A stretch of DNA of 64,000 bases, taken from Bradyrhizobium barranii subsp. barranii (GTDB lineage Bacteria; Pseudomonadota; Alphaproteobacteria; Rhizobiales; Xanthobacteraceae). The DNA lies in the NCBI RefSeq assembly GCF_017565645.3, contig NZ_CP086136.1, forward strand, positions 3,889,501 through 3,953,500. Reading direction: 5' to 3'. The notes beneath the pieces were generated by a model, which was not told the origin of the DNA, did not search any database, and was given only the letters and a program-made list of their open reading frames with translations. Positions 34,426 through 44,373 of the stretch are shown here, piece after piece; position 1 is the stretch's first letter; every line of letters starts with the position of its first letter. A program made the translations under genes and the position numbers.

Positions 34426-35847
34426 ATGAACGGCGATCCCTGCCTGCTGTCCGCAACCGAGCTGCGCGGCCTTATTGCCACGAAGAAGATTTCGCCTGTC
34501 GAGGTCACCCGCGCCGTGCTTGGGCGGGCCGAGGCGCTTCAGCCCGAGCTGAACTGTTTCATTACGCTCTGCGGCGACGAGGCGATGGCGCAGGCGCTTG
34601 CGGCCGAGCGCAAGGTGATGGCGGGCGAGCCGCTTGGCCTGCTGCATGGCCTTCCCGTCACCGTCAAGGACATCGTCAACACTGGCGGCGTGAAGACCAC
34701 GTTCGGCGCCGTTCCCTACAAGGACAACGTGCCGGCCGAGGATGCCGTTGCGGTGGCAAAGCTCCGCGCGGAAGGTGCGATCCTGATCGGCAAGACCACG
34801 ACGCCCGAGTTCGGCAGCAAATGTCTGACCGACTCGCCCTTGTTCGGTCGCACCCGCAACGCCTGGAGTGCAGAGCGGTCCTCCGGCGGCTCCAGCGGCG
34901 GCGCGGCCGTGGCGGTGGCGAGCGGCATCGCGCCCCTTGCGATTGCGACCGATGGCGGTGGCTCGACGCGAATTCCTGCCGCCTGCAACGGCGTGGTCGG
35001 GCTGAAGCAGAGCAACGGCGTGATCGCGCACAGCCAGGCGCTCGACGCCTTCGGCAACCAGACCTATGTCACGCCGACCACGCGTACCGTCGCCGATACC
35101 GCGCTGATGATGCAGGCGATGGCCGGTGAGGACTCCTGCGATCCCTGGTCGATCGGCGTGCCCGTGCCCGATTTCATCGGCACCGCCGCGCCGCGCGGCG
35201 ATCTGCGCGGGCAAAGGATCCTGTTCTGTGCGTCGCCTCCCGGCCGCCCAGTGTCGTCAGATGTCGCGGCCAGCTTCAAGGCGAGCCTCGACCGGCTGGC
35301 CGGTCTCGGTGCCGAGCTCGAGGAGTTCTCCGGCGAGGGGTTTGACATCGAGCCGATCTGGCGCGCCATCAACCACACCGTCTGGCGTACGCGTTTCGCC
35401 AAGCTGGTGGCCGAGCATGGCGACGTCCTCAGCGAAGCCTTCGTCAAGCAGGTCGCGCTCGCGACCAATGTCAGCGGCGTCGCCTATCAGGAGGCGATGT
35501 TCGCGCGCACCGCGCTGTTCCGCCGCGTGCAATCCCTGCTTGCGCGCGGGCATCTTTTGGCGATGCCGACCCTTACCCGCACCGCGCTGCCGATCGACCA
35601 GGACCTGTTCGGCACCATCGAGATCGACGGCAAGCACTTCGACAGCGTCCGGCCGCACTGGTTCCCCTGGACCATGCCGTTCAACATGACCGGACACCCC
35701 GCGATCAGTCTTCCCAGCGGCTTCGGCGGCGACGGCCTGCCGATCGGGCTTCAACTCGTCGGGCGCTTCCGTGCAGATGCCGAGTTGCTGCGGGTGAGCG
35801 CGCTGTTCGAGGCCTCGCACGATCTTCTGTCCCGCCGGCCCGGCTGA
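34426..35847 (+). CDS. Amidase (amidase-signature family)
   Basis: 473 residues. The Ser-cisSer-Lys triad of the amidase-signature family is complete: Lys81 (VTVKDIVNT), Ser156 (RSSGGSSGG) and nucleophile Ser180 (DGGGSTRIP), with the usual 24-residue spacing between the serines. It should hydrolyse a carboxamide or similar amide in the cytoplasm, as no signal peptide is seen. The start is ATG 34426; a TTG six bases earlier is also in frame. A peptide-type ABC transporter follows after 84 bases, and a second amidase gene lies beyond it, suggesting uptake and cleavage of one class of amide compounds. Confidence 0.88.
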   Translation: MNGDPCLLSATELRGLIATKKISPVEVTRAVLGRAEALQPELNCFITLCGDEAMAQALAAERKVMAGEPLGLLHGLPVTVKDIVNTGGVKTTFGAVPYKDNVPAEDAVAVAKLRAEGAILIGKTTTPEFGSKCLTDSPLFGRTRNAWSAERSSGGSSGGAAVAVASGIAPLAIATDGGGSTRIPAACNGVVGLKQSNGVIAHSQALDAFGNQTYVTPTTRTVADTALMMQAMAGEDSCDPWSIGVPVPDFIGTAAPRGDLRGQRILFCASPPGRPVSSDVAASFKASLDRLAGLGAELEEFSGEGFDIEPIWRAINHTVWRTRFAKLVAEHGDVLSEAFVKQVALATNVSGVAYQEAMFARTALFRRVQSLLARGHLLAMPTLTRTALPIDQDLFGTIEIDGKHFDSVRPHWFPWTMPFNMTGHPAISLPSGFGGDGLPIGLQLVGRFRADAELLRVSALFEASHDLLSRRPG

Positions 35848-35931
35848 GGTGAGGCACATGCCGCAAAGGACTTGCCTCCGGCGCCCGGACATGTTGATCG
35901 TGCGGCGGATGAGCCCTGAAGCCGAGCGCGC

Positions 35932-36882
35932 ATGAGCGTATTCTTTCTTCGACGTCTGTTGACCTTGCTGGCGACGCTGGTCGGCGCATCCGTGATCATT
36001 TTCCTGGTGCTGGATGCGCTGCCGGGCAACGCGGCGCAGATGCTGATGGGCGCCGATGCCTCGGCCGACGCGGTGCGCGCGCTCACCGTCAAGCTCGGGC
36101 TCGACCAGCCGCTGGCGGTTCGCTATCTGCAATGGATCAAGGGCCTCCTCGTCGGCGATCTCGGCAACAGCTATGTCTATGGTACGCCGGTCGCAAGCCT
36201 GATCGCGGAGCGGCTGGTGCTGACCGTTCCGCTCGCGATCATGTCGATGCTGATCACGGTGACGCTGGCGCTCTCGGCCGGCATCTACACCGCGGCCAAC
36301 CACAACAAGCTCGGCGACGTCGGCGTGATGTCGTTGACGCAAGTGGGCATCGCGCTGCCGAACTTCTGGTTCGCGATCCTGCTGGTCCTGCTGTTCTCGG
36401 TGCGGCTGCAATGGCTCTCGGCGGGCGGCTTTCCCGGCTGGGAGGATGGCATCTGGCTCGGCATCAAGTCGCTGCTGCTGCCGGCGATCTCGCTCGCCAT
36501 GGTGCAGGCCGCGATCCTCGCGCGCGTCACGCGCTCGGCCGTGCTCGAAGTGCTGCGCGAAGACTTCGTCCGCACGGCGCGCGCGAAGGGTCTCGGCAAG
36601 CGTGAGGTGCTGTGGAGCCACGTGCTGCGCAACGCCATGATCCCCGTGATGACGGTGATGGGGCTGCAATTCGCCAATCTGCTCGCCGGCACCATCGTGA
36701 TCGAGAACGTGTTCTACCTGCCGGGCCTCGGCCGCCTGATCTTCCAGTCGATCGCCAACCGCGACCTGATCGTGGTGCGCAATTGCGTGATGCTGCTTGC
36801 GGCCATGGTCGTCATCGTGAATTTCGTGGTCGATGTGCTCTACGCCTTCATCGATCCCCGCATCAAGGTCCACGATTTGTGA
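35932..36882 (+). CDS. Dipeptide/oligopeptide ABC transporter permease (DppB-like)
   Basis: 316 residues, six transmembrane helices. The N-terminal FFLRRLLTLLATLVGASVIIFLVLDALPGNAA and the EAA-loop region EVLREDFVRTARAKGLGKREVLWSHVLRNAMIPVMTV are those of DppB/OppB permeases, as is the C-terminal YAFIDPRIK. It pairs with the DppC-like permease whose GTG start overlaps its stop by 4 bases. It imports peptides, opines or related amides. Confidence 0.92.
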   Translation: MSVFFLRRLLTLLATLVGASVIIFLVLDALPGNAAQMLMGADASADAVRALTVKLGLDQPLAVRYLQWIKGLLVGDLGNSYVYGTPVASLIAERLVLTVPLAIMSMLITVTLALSAGIYTAANHNKLGDVGVMSLTQVGIALPNFWFAILLVLLFSVRLQWLSAGGFPGWEDGIWLGIKSLLLPAISLAMVQAAILARVTRSAVLEVLREDFVRTARAKGLGKREVLWSHVLRNAMIPVMTVMGLQFANLLAGTIVIENVFYLPGLGRLIFQSIANRDLIVVRNCVMLLAAMVVIVNFVVDVLYAFIDPRIKVHDL

Positions 36883-37772
36883 GCGCGCCCCTGGCCACTT
36901 CGGTCGACGCCCCGATCGCAACGCGTCCGCTGCCGGCCCGCACCTTCTGGGCCCGCGCGCTGCGTCACCGCAGCTTTGTGCTGGGCGGCGCGCTGAGCCT
37001 GCTGGTGCTCGCCTCGGCGCTGCTGTCGCTGGTGTGGACGCCGTGGTCGCCCTATGAGATCGACATCGCCTCGAAGCTCCGGCCGCCGTCGGCTGCGCAC
37101 TGGCTCGGCACCGATTCCTTCGGCCGCGACATCGTCTCGCTGCTGCTCGCGGGCGCGCGCTCGACCATTCTGGTCGGCATCATCGCCGTGAGCATCGGTC
37201 TCACCTTCGGCGTCTGCCTCGGCCTGGTCGCGTCGGCCAAGCGCGGCTGGACCGAAGAGATCATCATGCGCTTCTCCGATTTCACCTTCGCCTTTCCGGC
37301 GGTGCTCTCCGCAATCATGCTAGCCGCGGTCGTCGGGCCGGGCATGGTGACCTCGATCATCGCGATCGGAATCTTCCAGATACCGACGCTGACCCGGCTG
37401 ACGCGCGGCTCCGCCAACGCGATCTGGGCGCGCGAATTCGTGCTGGCCGCGCGCGCCTCGGGGAAGGGCAAATTCCGCATCACCATCGAGCATGTGCTGC
37501 CCAACATCCTGTCGATCCTGATCGTGCAGGTCACCATCCAGTTCGCGCTCGCGATCCTGGCCGAAGCCGCGCTGTCCTATCTCGGCCTCGGCACGCAGCC
37601 GCCGCAACCGTCCTGGGGCCGCATGCTGAACGATGCGCAGACGCTGCTGTTCCAGTCGCCGATGCTCGCGGTCTATCCGGGCGCGGCGATCGCCACCGCG
37701 GTGCTCGGGCTCAATCTGCTCGGCGACGGACTGCGCGATCTGCTCGATCCGCGACTGGCGCGGGAGCGATGA
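36879..37772 (+). CDS. Dipeptide/oligopeptide ABC transporter permease (DppC-like)
   Basis: 297 residues from a GTG start that overlaps the previous stop (GTGA). Motifs are typical of DppC: HWLGTDSFGRDIVSLLLAGARSTILVG, the EAA-like EFVLAARASGKGKFRITIEHVLPN, and LAEAALSYLGLGTQPPQPSWGRML. The longer frame reaching upstream to 36612 lies inside dppB and is not real. It overlaps the ATPase gene start by 4 bases. Confidence 0.92.
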   Translation: MSAPLATSVDAPIATRPLPARTFWARALRHRSFVLGGALSLLVLASALLSLVWTPWSPYEIDIASKLRPPSAAHWLGTDSFGRDIVSLLLAGARSTILVGIIAVSIGLTFGVCLGLVASAKRGWTEEIIMRFSDFTFAFPAVLSAIMLAAVVGPGMVTSIIAIGIFQIPTLTRLTRGSANAIWAREFVLAARASGKGKFRITIEHVLPNILSILIVQVTIQFALAILAEAALSYLGLGTQPPQPSWGRMLNDAQTLLFQSPMLAVYPGAAIATAVLGLNLLGDGLRDLLDPRLARER

Positions 37773-38788
37773 AGATGGGGGAGCGCTCAACCCTGCCGCT
37801 GATCGAGGCCGCGAATCTCGGCGTGCGCCTCAACACCAGCCGCGGACCGGCACAGGCCGTGCGCGGCGTGAGCTTCACCCTCAAGCGCGGCGAGACGCTG
37901 GGTCTCGTCGGCGAATCCGGCTGCGGCAAGTCGGTGACGGCGCTGTCGCTGATGGGATTGCTGCCGGACAGTGCCGTCGTGACCGGCAGCATCAAGCTTG
38001 ATGGCAGCGAGCTCGCCGGTCTGTCGGATGCGGATTATTGCAAGCTGCGCGGCAACCGCATCAGCATGATCTTCCAGGAGCCGATGACAGCGCTCAACCC
38101 GATGCACACGATCGGCCATCAGGTTGCCGAGCCGCTGCGGCGTCACAAGAAGTATTCGGCGGCGCAGGCGCGGCGTGAAGCGATCGCCTTGCTCGACCGC
38201 GTCGGATTGCCCGATCCCGCAAGGCGGATCGAGGCCTATCCGCATCAGTTCTCCGGCGGTCAGCGCCAGCGCGTCACGATCGCCATGGCGCTGGCCTGCG
38301 AGCCCGACCTCCTGATCGCGGACGAGCCGACCACGGCGCTCGACGTCACCATCCAGGGCCAGATCCTCGACCTCATCGCCGATCTCGTCGAGGAGCGCGG
38401 CATGTCGATGATCCTGATCTCGCACGATCTCGGCGTCATCGCCGAGAACGTGCAGCGCATGATGGTGATGTATGGCGGCACGGTCGTCGAGAGCGGGCCG
38501 ACCGACGAGGTGTTCCGCCGCATGGGCCATCCCTATACGCAGGGCCTGTTCCGCGCCCGGCCGAAGCTCGGCGCGCGCAAGGGGACGCGGTTGACGACGA
38601 TCTCGGGCACGGTGCCCGAACTTGCGGATTTGCCCGCCGGCTGCACGTTCGGCGACCGCTGTCCGCTGGTCGAGGATAAGTGCCGCGTGGCGCTGCCGCC
38701 GATGATCGAAGTCGGTCCCGGTCACGGCGTGCGCTGTGTGCGCACCGATGTCTCCATGGCCGCGAATGTCGGAGCGCTGCCCGCATGA
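37769..38788 (+). CDS. Peptide ABC transporter ATPase 1 (DppD-like)
   Basis: 339 residues: Walker [11 protein letters not shown]-loop [10 protein letters not shown], signature [15 protein letters not shown], Walker [13 protein letters not shown] and His switch LISHDLG. The C-terminal oligopeptide-transporter region contains [15 protein letters not shown], a Cys-rich motif seen in the DppD/OppD family, where it can bind an iron-sulfur cluster. It is one of two ATPases for the permease pair. Start and stop overlap neighbouring genes by 4 bases each; ATG 37775 is an alternative start. Confidence 0.92.
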   Translation: MKMGERSTLPLIEAANLGVRLNTSRGPAQAVRGVSFTLKRGETLGLVGESGCGKSVTALSLMGLLPDSAVVTGSIKLDGSELAGLSDADYCKLRGNRISMIFQEPMTALNPMHTIGHQVAEPLRRHKKYSAAQARREAIALLDRVGLPDPARRIEAYPHQFSGGQRQRVTIAMALACEPDLLIADEPTTALDVTIQGQILDLIADLVEERGMSMILISHDLGVIAENVQRMMVMYGGTVVESGPTDEVFRRMGHPYTQGLFRARPKLGARKGTRLTTISGTVPELADLPAGCTFGDRCPLVEDKCRVALPPMIEVGPGHGVRCVRTDVSMAANVGALPA

Positions 38789-39789
38789 CCGCAGCGCCGC
38801 TTCTCGACGTCAAGAATCTCGAGCAGCGCTACACGCTGCCGCGCGAAAGCCTGTTCCGTCCGCCGGGCCAGGTGCGCGCGCTCAACGGCGTCAGCGTGCG
38901 GGTCGATGCCGGCAAGAGCCTCGGCGTCGTCGGCGAGTCCGGTTCGGGCAAGTCGACCTTCGCGCGGGTGGTTATGGCGCTGGAGCGACCGACGTCGGGG
39001 CAGGTTGCGCTGCTCGGGCGCGATCTCAACCGCATCTCGCCCGACGAGCTGCGCCGCGCGCGCCGCGATTTCCAGATGGTGTTCCAGGATCCTTACGGGT
39101 CGCTCGATCCGCGCCAGACCATCGCGCGCATCGTCGCCGAGCCGCTCACCGTGCTGGAAGATGCCGACCGCACCACGTTTCGCGCCCGCGTCTCCGCGGT
39201 GCTGCGGCAGGTCGGCCTGCGCGACGCCGACATGGATAAATATCCGCACGAATTTTCCGGCGGCCAACGCCAGCGCATCGCGATCGCGCGCGCGCTGATC
39301 ACCCAGCCGAAGCTGATCGTCGCCGACGAGCCGGTTTCCGCGCTCGACGTCTCCGTGCAGGCGCAGGTGCTCAATTTGATGCAGGACCTCCAGGAGCAGT
39401 TCGGCCTGAGCTACATCCTGATCAGCCACGACCTCGCCGTGGTCGACTATCTCTGCGACGAGGTCGCGGTGATGTATCTCGGCCGGATCGTCGAGCAGGG
39501 CAGGCCGGAGGACCTGTCCGAGCGCTGTGCCCATCCCTATACGCGGGCGCTATTGGATGCCGTGCCGCGGGCGCGCGCCGGCGGGGGCCGGCGACGGCGC
39601 GGGGCCCAGGCGATCGCCTCGCAATCGGTGACTGCTGCCGGATGCCCCTATGTCGCGCGCTGTCCGCTGGCCGACCAGCATTGCCGCGAGGTTCCGCCCT
39701 TGCTACGCAAGGTCGGAGAAGCCCATCTCGCCGCCTGCCACAAGGCGGAGGCGGTGATGGCATTGCCGCACGCGGCCATGGAAGGTTAG
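38785..39789 (+). CDS. Peptide ABC transporter ATPase 2 (DppF-like)
   Basis: 334 residues: Walker A GESGSGKST, Q-loop FQDPYGSLDP, signature [15 protein letters not shown], Walker B LIVADEPVSALD and His switch LISHDLA. The C-terminal Cys motif (GCPYVARCPLADQHC) is that of the DppF/OppF group. An RRRRG-rich linker precedes this motif and is unusual but not disruptive. It completes the transporter with the DppD-like protein. Confidence 0.92.
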   Translation: MTAAPLLDVKNLEQRYTLPRESLFRPPGQVRALNGVSVRVDAGKSLGVVGESGSGKSTFARVVMALERPTSGQVALLGRDLNRISPDELRRARRDFQMVFQDPYGSLDPRQTIARIVAEPLTVLEDADRTTFRARVSAVLRQVGLRDADMDKYPHEFSGGQRQRIAIARALITQPKLIVADEPVSALDVSVQAQVLNLMQDLQEQFGLSYILISHDLAVVDYLCDEVAVMYLGRIVEQGRPEDLSERCAHPYTRALLDAVPRARAGGGRRRRGAQAIASQSVTAAGCPYVARCPLADQHCREVPPLLRKVGEAHLAACHKAEAVMALPHAAMEG

Positions 39790-39843
39790 TGTCTCCCATG
39801 GAATTGGCGTAGGCTGAGACAAGAGAAGGCCGGGGAGTTACGC

Positions 39844-41340
39844 ATGTTCAGGAAATTGTCGATCGTCGCATTTGCCGCCGCGCTTGTCGCAGCACCGCTG
39901 CCGGTGCTGGCGCAGAGCAAGAAGGACAGCGTCGTCATGGCGATGGCGCTGGAGCCGCCGGGGCTCGATCCCACCATCGCCGCCGCGGCGGCGATCGCCG
40001 AAGTGACGCTCTACAACATCTATGAGACGCTGACCAAGATCAACGAGGACGGCTCCGTCTCGCCCTTGCTGGCGGAGAGCTGGACCGCCTCGCCCGACCT
40101 GAAGACCTACACGTTCAAGCTGCGCAAGGGCGTCAAATTCCAGAACGGCGAGCCGTTCGATTCCGCGGCGGTGAAGTTCTCGTTCGAGCGCAACGCGATC
40201 GCGACCAGCACCAACAAGGACAAGAGCCTGTTCCAGGCTTTCGAGAAGGTCGACGCGCCCGACGCCGACACGGTCGTGATCACGGTGAAATATTCCGAGC
40301 CGAACCTGCCGTTCCTGCTCGGGCAGGCGAGCGGCTCGATCGTCGAGCCGAAGAGCGCAGCCACCAACGGCACACAGCCGGTCGGGACCGGGCCCTATCA
40401 GCTCGGGGCCTGGGCCAAGGGTTCCTCACTCACGCTGAACAAATGGGCCGACTATCGCAACGCCGCCGCGATCAAGCTGTCGAAGGTGACGATCCGCTTC
40501 ATCTCCGATCCGGCCGCGCAGACCGCGGCGCTGCTCTCGGGTGACGTCGACGCATTCCCACGCGTTGCGGCCGCGCGTGCCATTGGCCAGTTCAAGGCCG
40601 ATCCGCGCTTCAACGTCATGGTCGGCGGCTCCCGTGCCAAGACCATCGTCGGCATCAACGAGCGCAAGAAGCCGCTCGACGACGTCCGCGTGCGCCGTGC
40701 CGTCCTCGCCGCGATCGACCGCAAGGCGATGGTCGACGGCGCGGCGGATGGTTTCGGCACGCCGATCGGCAGCTTCTACGTGCCCGGCGCGCTCGGCTTC
40801 GTCGACACCACCGGCATCAACCCCTACGATCCCGAGAAGGCGAAGAAGCTGCTGGCGGAAGCCGGGGTCACCACGCCGCTCGAACTGTCGCTGAAGCTGC
40901 CGCCGCCGTCCTATGCGCGGCAGGGCGGCGAGATCCTCGCGGCGCAACTCGCCAAGGTCGGCATCATCGCCAAGATCGAGAACGTCGAATGGGCGCAGTG
41001 GCTGTCGCAGGTGTTCGCCGGCAATGGTCCGCATAATTTCGACCTCACCATCGTCAGCCATGTCGAGCCGTTCGACCTCGTCAAGATCACCGAGCCGGAC
41101 TACTACCTCGGCTACAACAACGAGGCCTTCAACGCGCTCTACAAGCAGATTGTGTCGACGCCTGACGAGGCTGGGCGCGCAAAGCTGCTCGGCGATGCCC
41201 AGCGCATGCTGGCCACCGACGCGGTCGCCGGCTTCCTGTACCAGCCGCAGCTCATCACCATCACCAACAAGAAGCTGAAGGGCGTCTGGAAGGACGTCCC
41301 GCAATACGAGAACGATTTCTCGACCTGGTCCTGGGAGTAG
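39844..41340 (+). CDS. Peptide/opine ABC transporter substrate-binding protein (SBP_bac_5)
   Basis: 498 residues with signal peptide MFRKLSIVAFAAALVAAPLPVLA, cut before QSKKDSVVMAM. The mature protein has the SBP_bac_5 pattern: LEPPGLDPT, ETLTKINEDGSVSPLLAESWTASPDLKTYTFKLRKGVKFQNGEPF and DVRVRRAVLAAIDRKAMVDG. It captures peptides or amide-containing compounds in the periplasm for the upstream permeases and ATPases. It lies last in the operon, followed 34 bases later by a strong terminator. Confidence 0.92.
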   Translation: MFRKLSIVAFAAALVAAPLPVLAQSKKDSVVMAMALEPPGLDPTIAAAAAIAEVTLYNIYETLTKINEDGSVSPLLAESWTASPDLKTYTFKLRKGVKFQNGEPFDSAAVKFSFERNAIATSTNKDKSLFQAFEKVDAPDADTVVITVKYSEPNLPFLLGQASGSIVEPKSAATNGTQPVGTGPYQLGAWAKGSSLTLNKWADYRNAAAIKLSKVTIRFISDPAAQTAALLSGDVDAFPRVAAARAIGQFKADPRFNVMVGGSRAKTIVGINERKKPLDDVRVRRAVLAAIDRKAMVDGAADGFGTPIGSFYVPGALGFVDTTGINPYDPEKAKKLLAEAGVTTPLELSLKLPPPSYARQGGEILAAQLAKVGIIAKIENVEWAQWLSQVFAGNGPHNFDLTIVSHVEPFDLVKITEPDYYLGYNNEAFNALYKQIVSTPDEAGRAKLLGDAQRMLATDAVAGFLYQPQLITITNKKLKGVWKDVPQYENDFSTWSWE

Positions 41341-41373
41341 GGGCCGTTCGATCAAGTCGAACCTGCTGCAACG

Positions 41374-41410
41374 TTGACCTCTCCCCATCGGAGGAGAGGT
41401 CAATCTTTTT
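41374..41410 (+). terminator. Rho-independent terminator after the peptide transporter operon
   Basis: TTGACCTCTCC (41374-41384) pairs perfectly with GGAGAGGTCAA (41393-41403) around an 8-base loop and is followed directly by TCTTTTT. It is the clearest intrinsic terminator in the window and separates the transporter operon from the second amidase gene. Confidence 0.9.
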
Positions 41411-41602
41411 GGGCCACCCAAAACAAAATCCTGAAAAACAACCCCATGCACAGTAGCCGGGGTTAGATATTTCAATGGCTTGCACGGTCCGCTCGATGGC
41501 TTGCTGAGCCACGCGATGCGGTTGACCCGTCGGGCAAAACACCGGCAATATACGACCATCGCGGCGTCATGGTTCGGGACGCGCCGTCAGGCGAGGCACG
41601 CC

Positions 41603-43243
41603 ATGAAGAAGCCATCCCGCCGCGATGCCGGCATCGCCGCGGCTGCCGTCAGCGCTGAAGCACCGATCACTCTGAAGCTCGACAATGCGCCGATGAGCGA
41701 TATCGCTCATGCGCTGGCCAGCGGGCGGGGCACTGCCACGGCGCTGACCAAAGCTTACCTCGCGCGCATCGAAGCCTATGACCGCAACGGGCCCGCGCTT
41801 AATTCCGTGCGCGCGCTCAATCCCGACGCGCTTGGGATCGCGGGCAAGCTCGACGACACAAAACCGTCGGCCAAGCGGCCGCTGGCGGGCATCCCGATCC
41901 TGGTGAAGGACAACATCGCGACCGGCGACAAGCAGCCGACGACGGCGGGCTCGCTGGCGCTGGAGGGCGCGCGCGCCAGGAGAGACGCGACCGTCGTCAA
42001 GCTGCTGCGAAAGGCCGGTGCGGTGATCCTGGGCAAGGCGAACCTGACGGAGTTCGCCAACATTCTCGCGGCCGACATGCCCGCGGGCTATTCGTCGCTA
42101 GGCGGTCAGGTGAAGAACCCTTACGCGCCGGCGCTGATGGGCGATCACGGCATTCCGGTCGTGCAGCCGGGCGGATCGAGCGCGGGCTCGGCCGTCGCCG
42201 TAGCGGCCGGCCTGTGCGCAGCCTCGATCGGCACCGAGACGTCGGGCTCGCTGCTGTATCCCGCGAGCCAAAACGGCCTCGTCACCGTGAAGCCGACCGT
42301 TGGGCTGGTCAGTCGGGCCGGGATCGTGCCGATCGCGCACAGCCAGGACACTGCAGGGCCGATGACGCGCACGGTGCGCGACGCGGCGATGCTATTGAAC
42401 GTGCTGGCAGCCGAAGACCCACTCGACCCCGCGACCGAGCGGCAGCGGCGGCCGGTCGACTACACAGCCGACCTCGCGACCGACGCGATGAAGGGCGCGC
42501 GCATCGGCGTGCCGAGCGACCCGGCCGACCCGCTGAACGATCGCTACTACGGCAAGTTGCCGCCCAGATCGGCCAAGGTGATGGTCGACGCGATCAAGGT
42601 GCTGGAGGATCTGGGCGCGATCGTCGTGCGCGTCAACATGCCAACATCTGGCTGGATCGGCGGCCCTGGTACGAGCATGAACGTGCTCAACCGCAATCCC
42701 CTGAGTCGCAATAGGGGTAATCCGGCGACGCCGCCGATCGTCTTCCTCTACGAGCTGAAGCACGATCTCAATCTCTACCTCAGCGATTGGGCGACGAACA
42801 CAGAGATGAAGACCATGGCCGACATCGTGGCCTTCAACGAGGCGAACGCTGAGACGGCGCTGCGGTTCGGCCAGGACCTGTTCCTCGCCGCCAACATGAC
42901 CAGAGGCGATCTCAGCGAGCGCGAGTACAAATCGGCGCGGGCCATGGACCTGCTCTCCGCCAAGACGCGCGGCATGGACGCCTACATGAACCAGCACAAG
43001 CTCGACGCGGTGCTGTTTCCCGGCGCCGCGGGCTGCGTGATAACAGCGAAGGCGGGCTATCCCAGCGTCATGGTGCCGGGCGGTTTCATTTCGGGAGCAG
43101 ACGACAAGGACACGCCCGACTATCCGCTCGGCGTTACCTTCGCAGGCCGTGCCTGGAGCGAGCACAAGCTGCTGCGTCTGGCCTACGCCTATGAGCAGGC
43201 CTCCAACATGCGCAAGCCGCCGCCCGGCTTACCCGCGCTTTAG
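41603..43243 (+). CDS. Second amidase-signature family enzyme
   Basis: About 546 residues. The catalytic Lys102 (ILVKDNIAT), Ser192 (QPGGSSAGS) and Ser216 (GTETSGSLL) are all present with the family's 24-residue spacing. It is longer than the first amidase and carries a C-terminal extension with AGCVITAKAGYPSVMVPGGF. The protein begins MKKPSRRDAGIAAAAVSAEAP, a basic start then Ala-rich run that may be a weak export signal. ATG 41603 is preferred; an upstream in-frame start at 41480 adds 41 low-complexity residues. It is transcribed separately because of the terminator upstream. Confidence 0.85.
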   Translation: MKKPSRRDAGIAAAAVSAEAPITLKLDNAPMSDIAHALASGRGTATALTKAYLARIEAYDRNGPALNSVRALNPDALGIAGKLDDTKPSAKRPLAGIPILVKDNIATGDKQPTTAGSLALEGARARRDATVVKLLRKAGAVILGKANLTEFANILAADMPAGYSSLGGQVKNPYAPALMGDHGIPVVQPGGSSAGSAVAVAAGLCAASIGTETSGSLLYPASQNGLVTVKPTVGLVSRAGIVPIAHSQDTAGPMTRTVRDAAMLLNVLAAEDPLDPATERQRRPVDYTADLATDAMKGARIGVPSDPADPLNDRYYGKLPPRSAKVMVDAIKVLEDLGAIVVRVNMPTSGWIGGPGTSMNVLNRNPLSRNRGNPATPPIVFLYELKHDLNLYLSDWATNTEMKTMADIVAFNEANAETALRFGQDLFLAANMTRGDLSEREYKSARAMDLLSAKTRGMDAYMNQHKLDAVLFPGAAGCVITAKAGYPSVMVPGGFISGADDKDTPDYPLGVTFAGRAWSEHKLLRLAYAYEQASNMRKPPPGLPAL

Positions 43244-43317
43244 ATGTCACTGGCCGAGAGGATCAGGCGGAAATCCCTGCTCGCGCGTCGGACCCGTTTC
43301 TGGCCAGTTCCTAAAGT

Positions 43318-44220
43318 TCAGAGTGACAAATTGCGCGACACGCCCAAGGCGTCGACAAGAAAATCGATGAACAGGCGGGCACGCAGGGGAAGTTGTCGTC
43401 CGAATGCGTGCAGGACGTAGACCGGTGTAGTGAACATCGGTATGCCCGGCAGCACGACATTCAATCGCCCGGCGGCGAGCTCGTCCTCGATTGCTATGCG
43501 CATGAACTGCGTGATGCCAACGCCTTTTATGACCGCTTCAATCAACGACTGAGCATCGTCGCTGTCGAAGGGGCCATTGGGGATGACCCGTGTGCCGTCC
43601 GCAAAAGTAAATGCTTGCGGCCGGCCGCCAAGCAGATGGCGAAGGCAGGCATGCTGCGTGAGATCGTCGATCGACTGCGGGATTCCTCGTCGCTGAAGGT
43701 ATTCCGGCGATGCGCCCAGAACATATTGCAGGACACCTAACGAGCGGCCGATCAGGTTTGTGTCTTCCAATTCGCCAATTCTGACAGCGAGGTCGAAGCC
43801 CTCGCGGATGAGATCGACACGGCGGTCCGTGACGCTGAGATCAAGCTTGATGTCCGGATAGCGCTCCAGGAACGAGCCCGCCCATGCGGAAATCAACGGG
43901 CGTCCAAATGTACTCGGCACAGTGACCCGAAGCACGCCGCGGACGTTTCCTGGAACCTGCACGACGTCGTCGGCTTCCTCTATCGCGCGCAGATGGGGAG
44001 CGACGTGCTCGTAGTAAGCGGCGCCTTCGGACGTTGGGCTGAGTGTGCGCGTTGAGCGCTGCAGCAAGCGCACGCCGAGGCGTTGTTCGAGGCGCGAAAC
44101 GCTTTTCGATACCGCCGAGGGGCTGGCGCCGATCGATCGCGCGGCGCCGGCGAAAGAACCCGCGTCAACTGTCCGCACGAAGGCCAGCAGACCGGCCGTT
44201 CTTTCTAGAATCGTTGTCAT
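43318..44220 (-). CDS. LysR-family transcriptional regulator
   Basis: 300 residues with the winged helix-turn-helix LLAFVRTVDAGSFAGAARSIGASPSAVSKSVSRLEQRLGVRLLQRSTRTLSPT, then the effector-binding domain (VLRVTVPSTFGRPLISAWAGSFLERYPDIKLDLSV). It belongs to the large group near PgrR/DmlR-type regulators. It is divergent from the alpha/beta hydrolase gene at 44374, with 153 bases between, so it probably controls that gene. Base composition from here to about 52.9 kb is less GC-rich than in the transporter operons. Confidence 0.88.
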   Translation of the reverse strand: MTTILERTAGLLAFVRTVDAGSFAGAARSIGASPSAVSKSVSRLEQRLGVRLLQRSTRTLSPTSEGAAYYEHVAPHLRAIEEADDVVQVPGNVRGVLRVTVPSTFGRPLISAWAGSFLERYPDIKLDLSVTDRRVDLIREGFDLAVRIGELEDTNLIGRSLGVLQYVLGASPEYLQRRGIPQSIDDLTQHACLRHLLGGRPQAFTFADGTRVIPNGPFDSDDAQSLIEAVIKGVGITQFMRIAIEDELAAGRLNVVLPGIPMFTTPVYVLHAFGRQLPLRARLFIDFLVDALGVSRNLSL

Positions 44221-44373
44221 TCAGGACTTTTGATCGCGAAAGAACCGAACGAAAGACGGCTAATCGGCCATTTATGAACGAATAGTCTGACTTTCGCAAT
44301 GGGGGCCCCGGCAACCGAGTTGGTCTTCCAATGCCCTTCATCGCTGAAGTTCGTGCAAAAAAGGAAAAGCAGT

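Noticed and set aside
35257..36921. Long minus-strand open frame opposite amidase and DppB genes
   Set aside because: Shadow frame rich in His/Gln/Arg; both plus-strand genes have complete family motifs.
41480..41602. Earlier start for the second amidase
   Set aside because: The added residues are Arg/Thr-rich without similarity, and ATG 41603 begins a plausible N-terminus.
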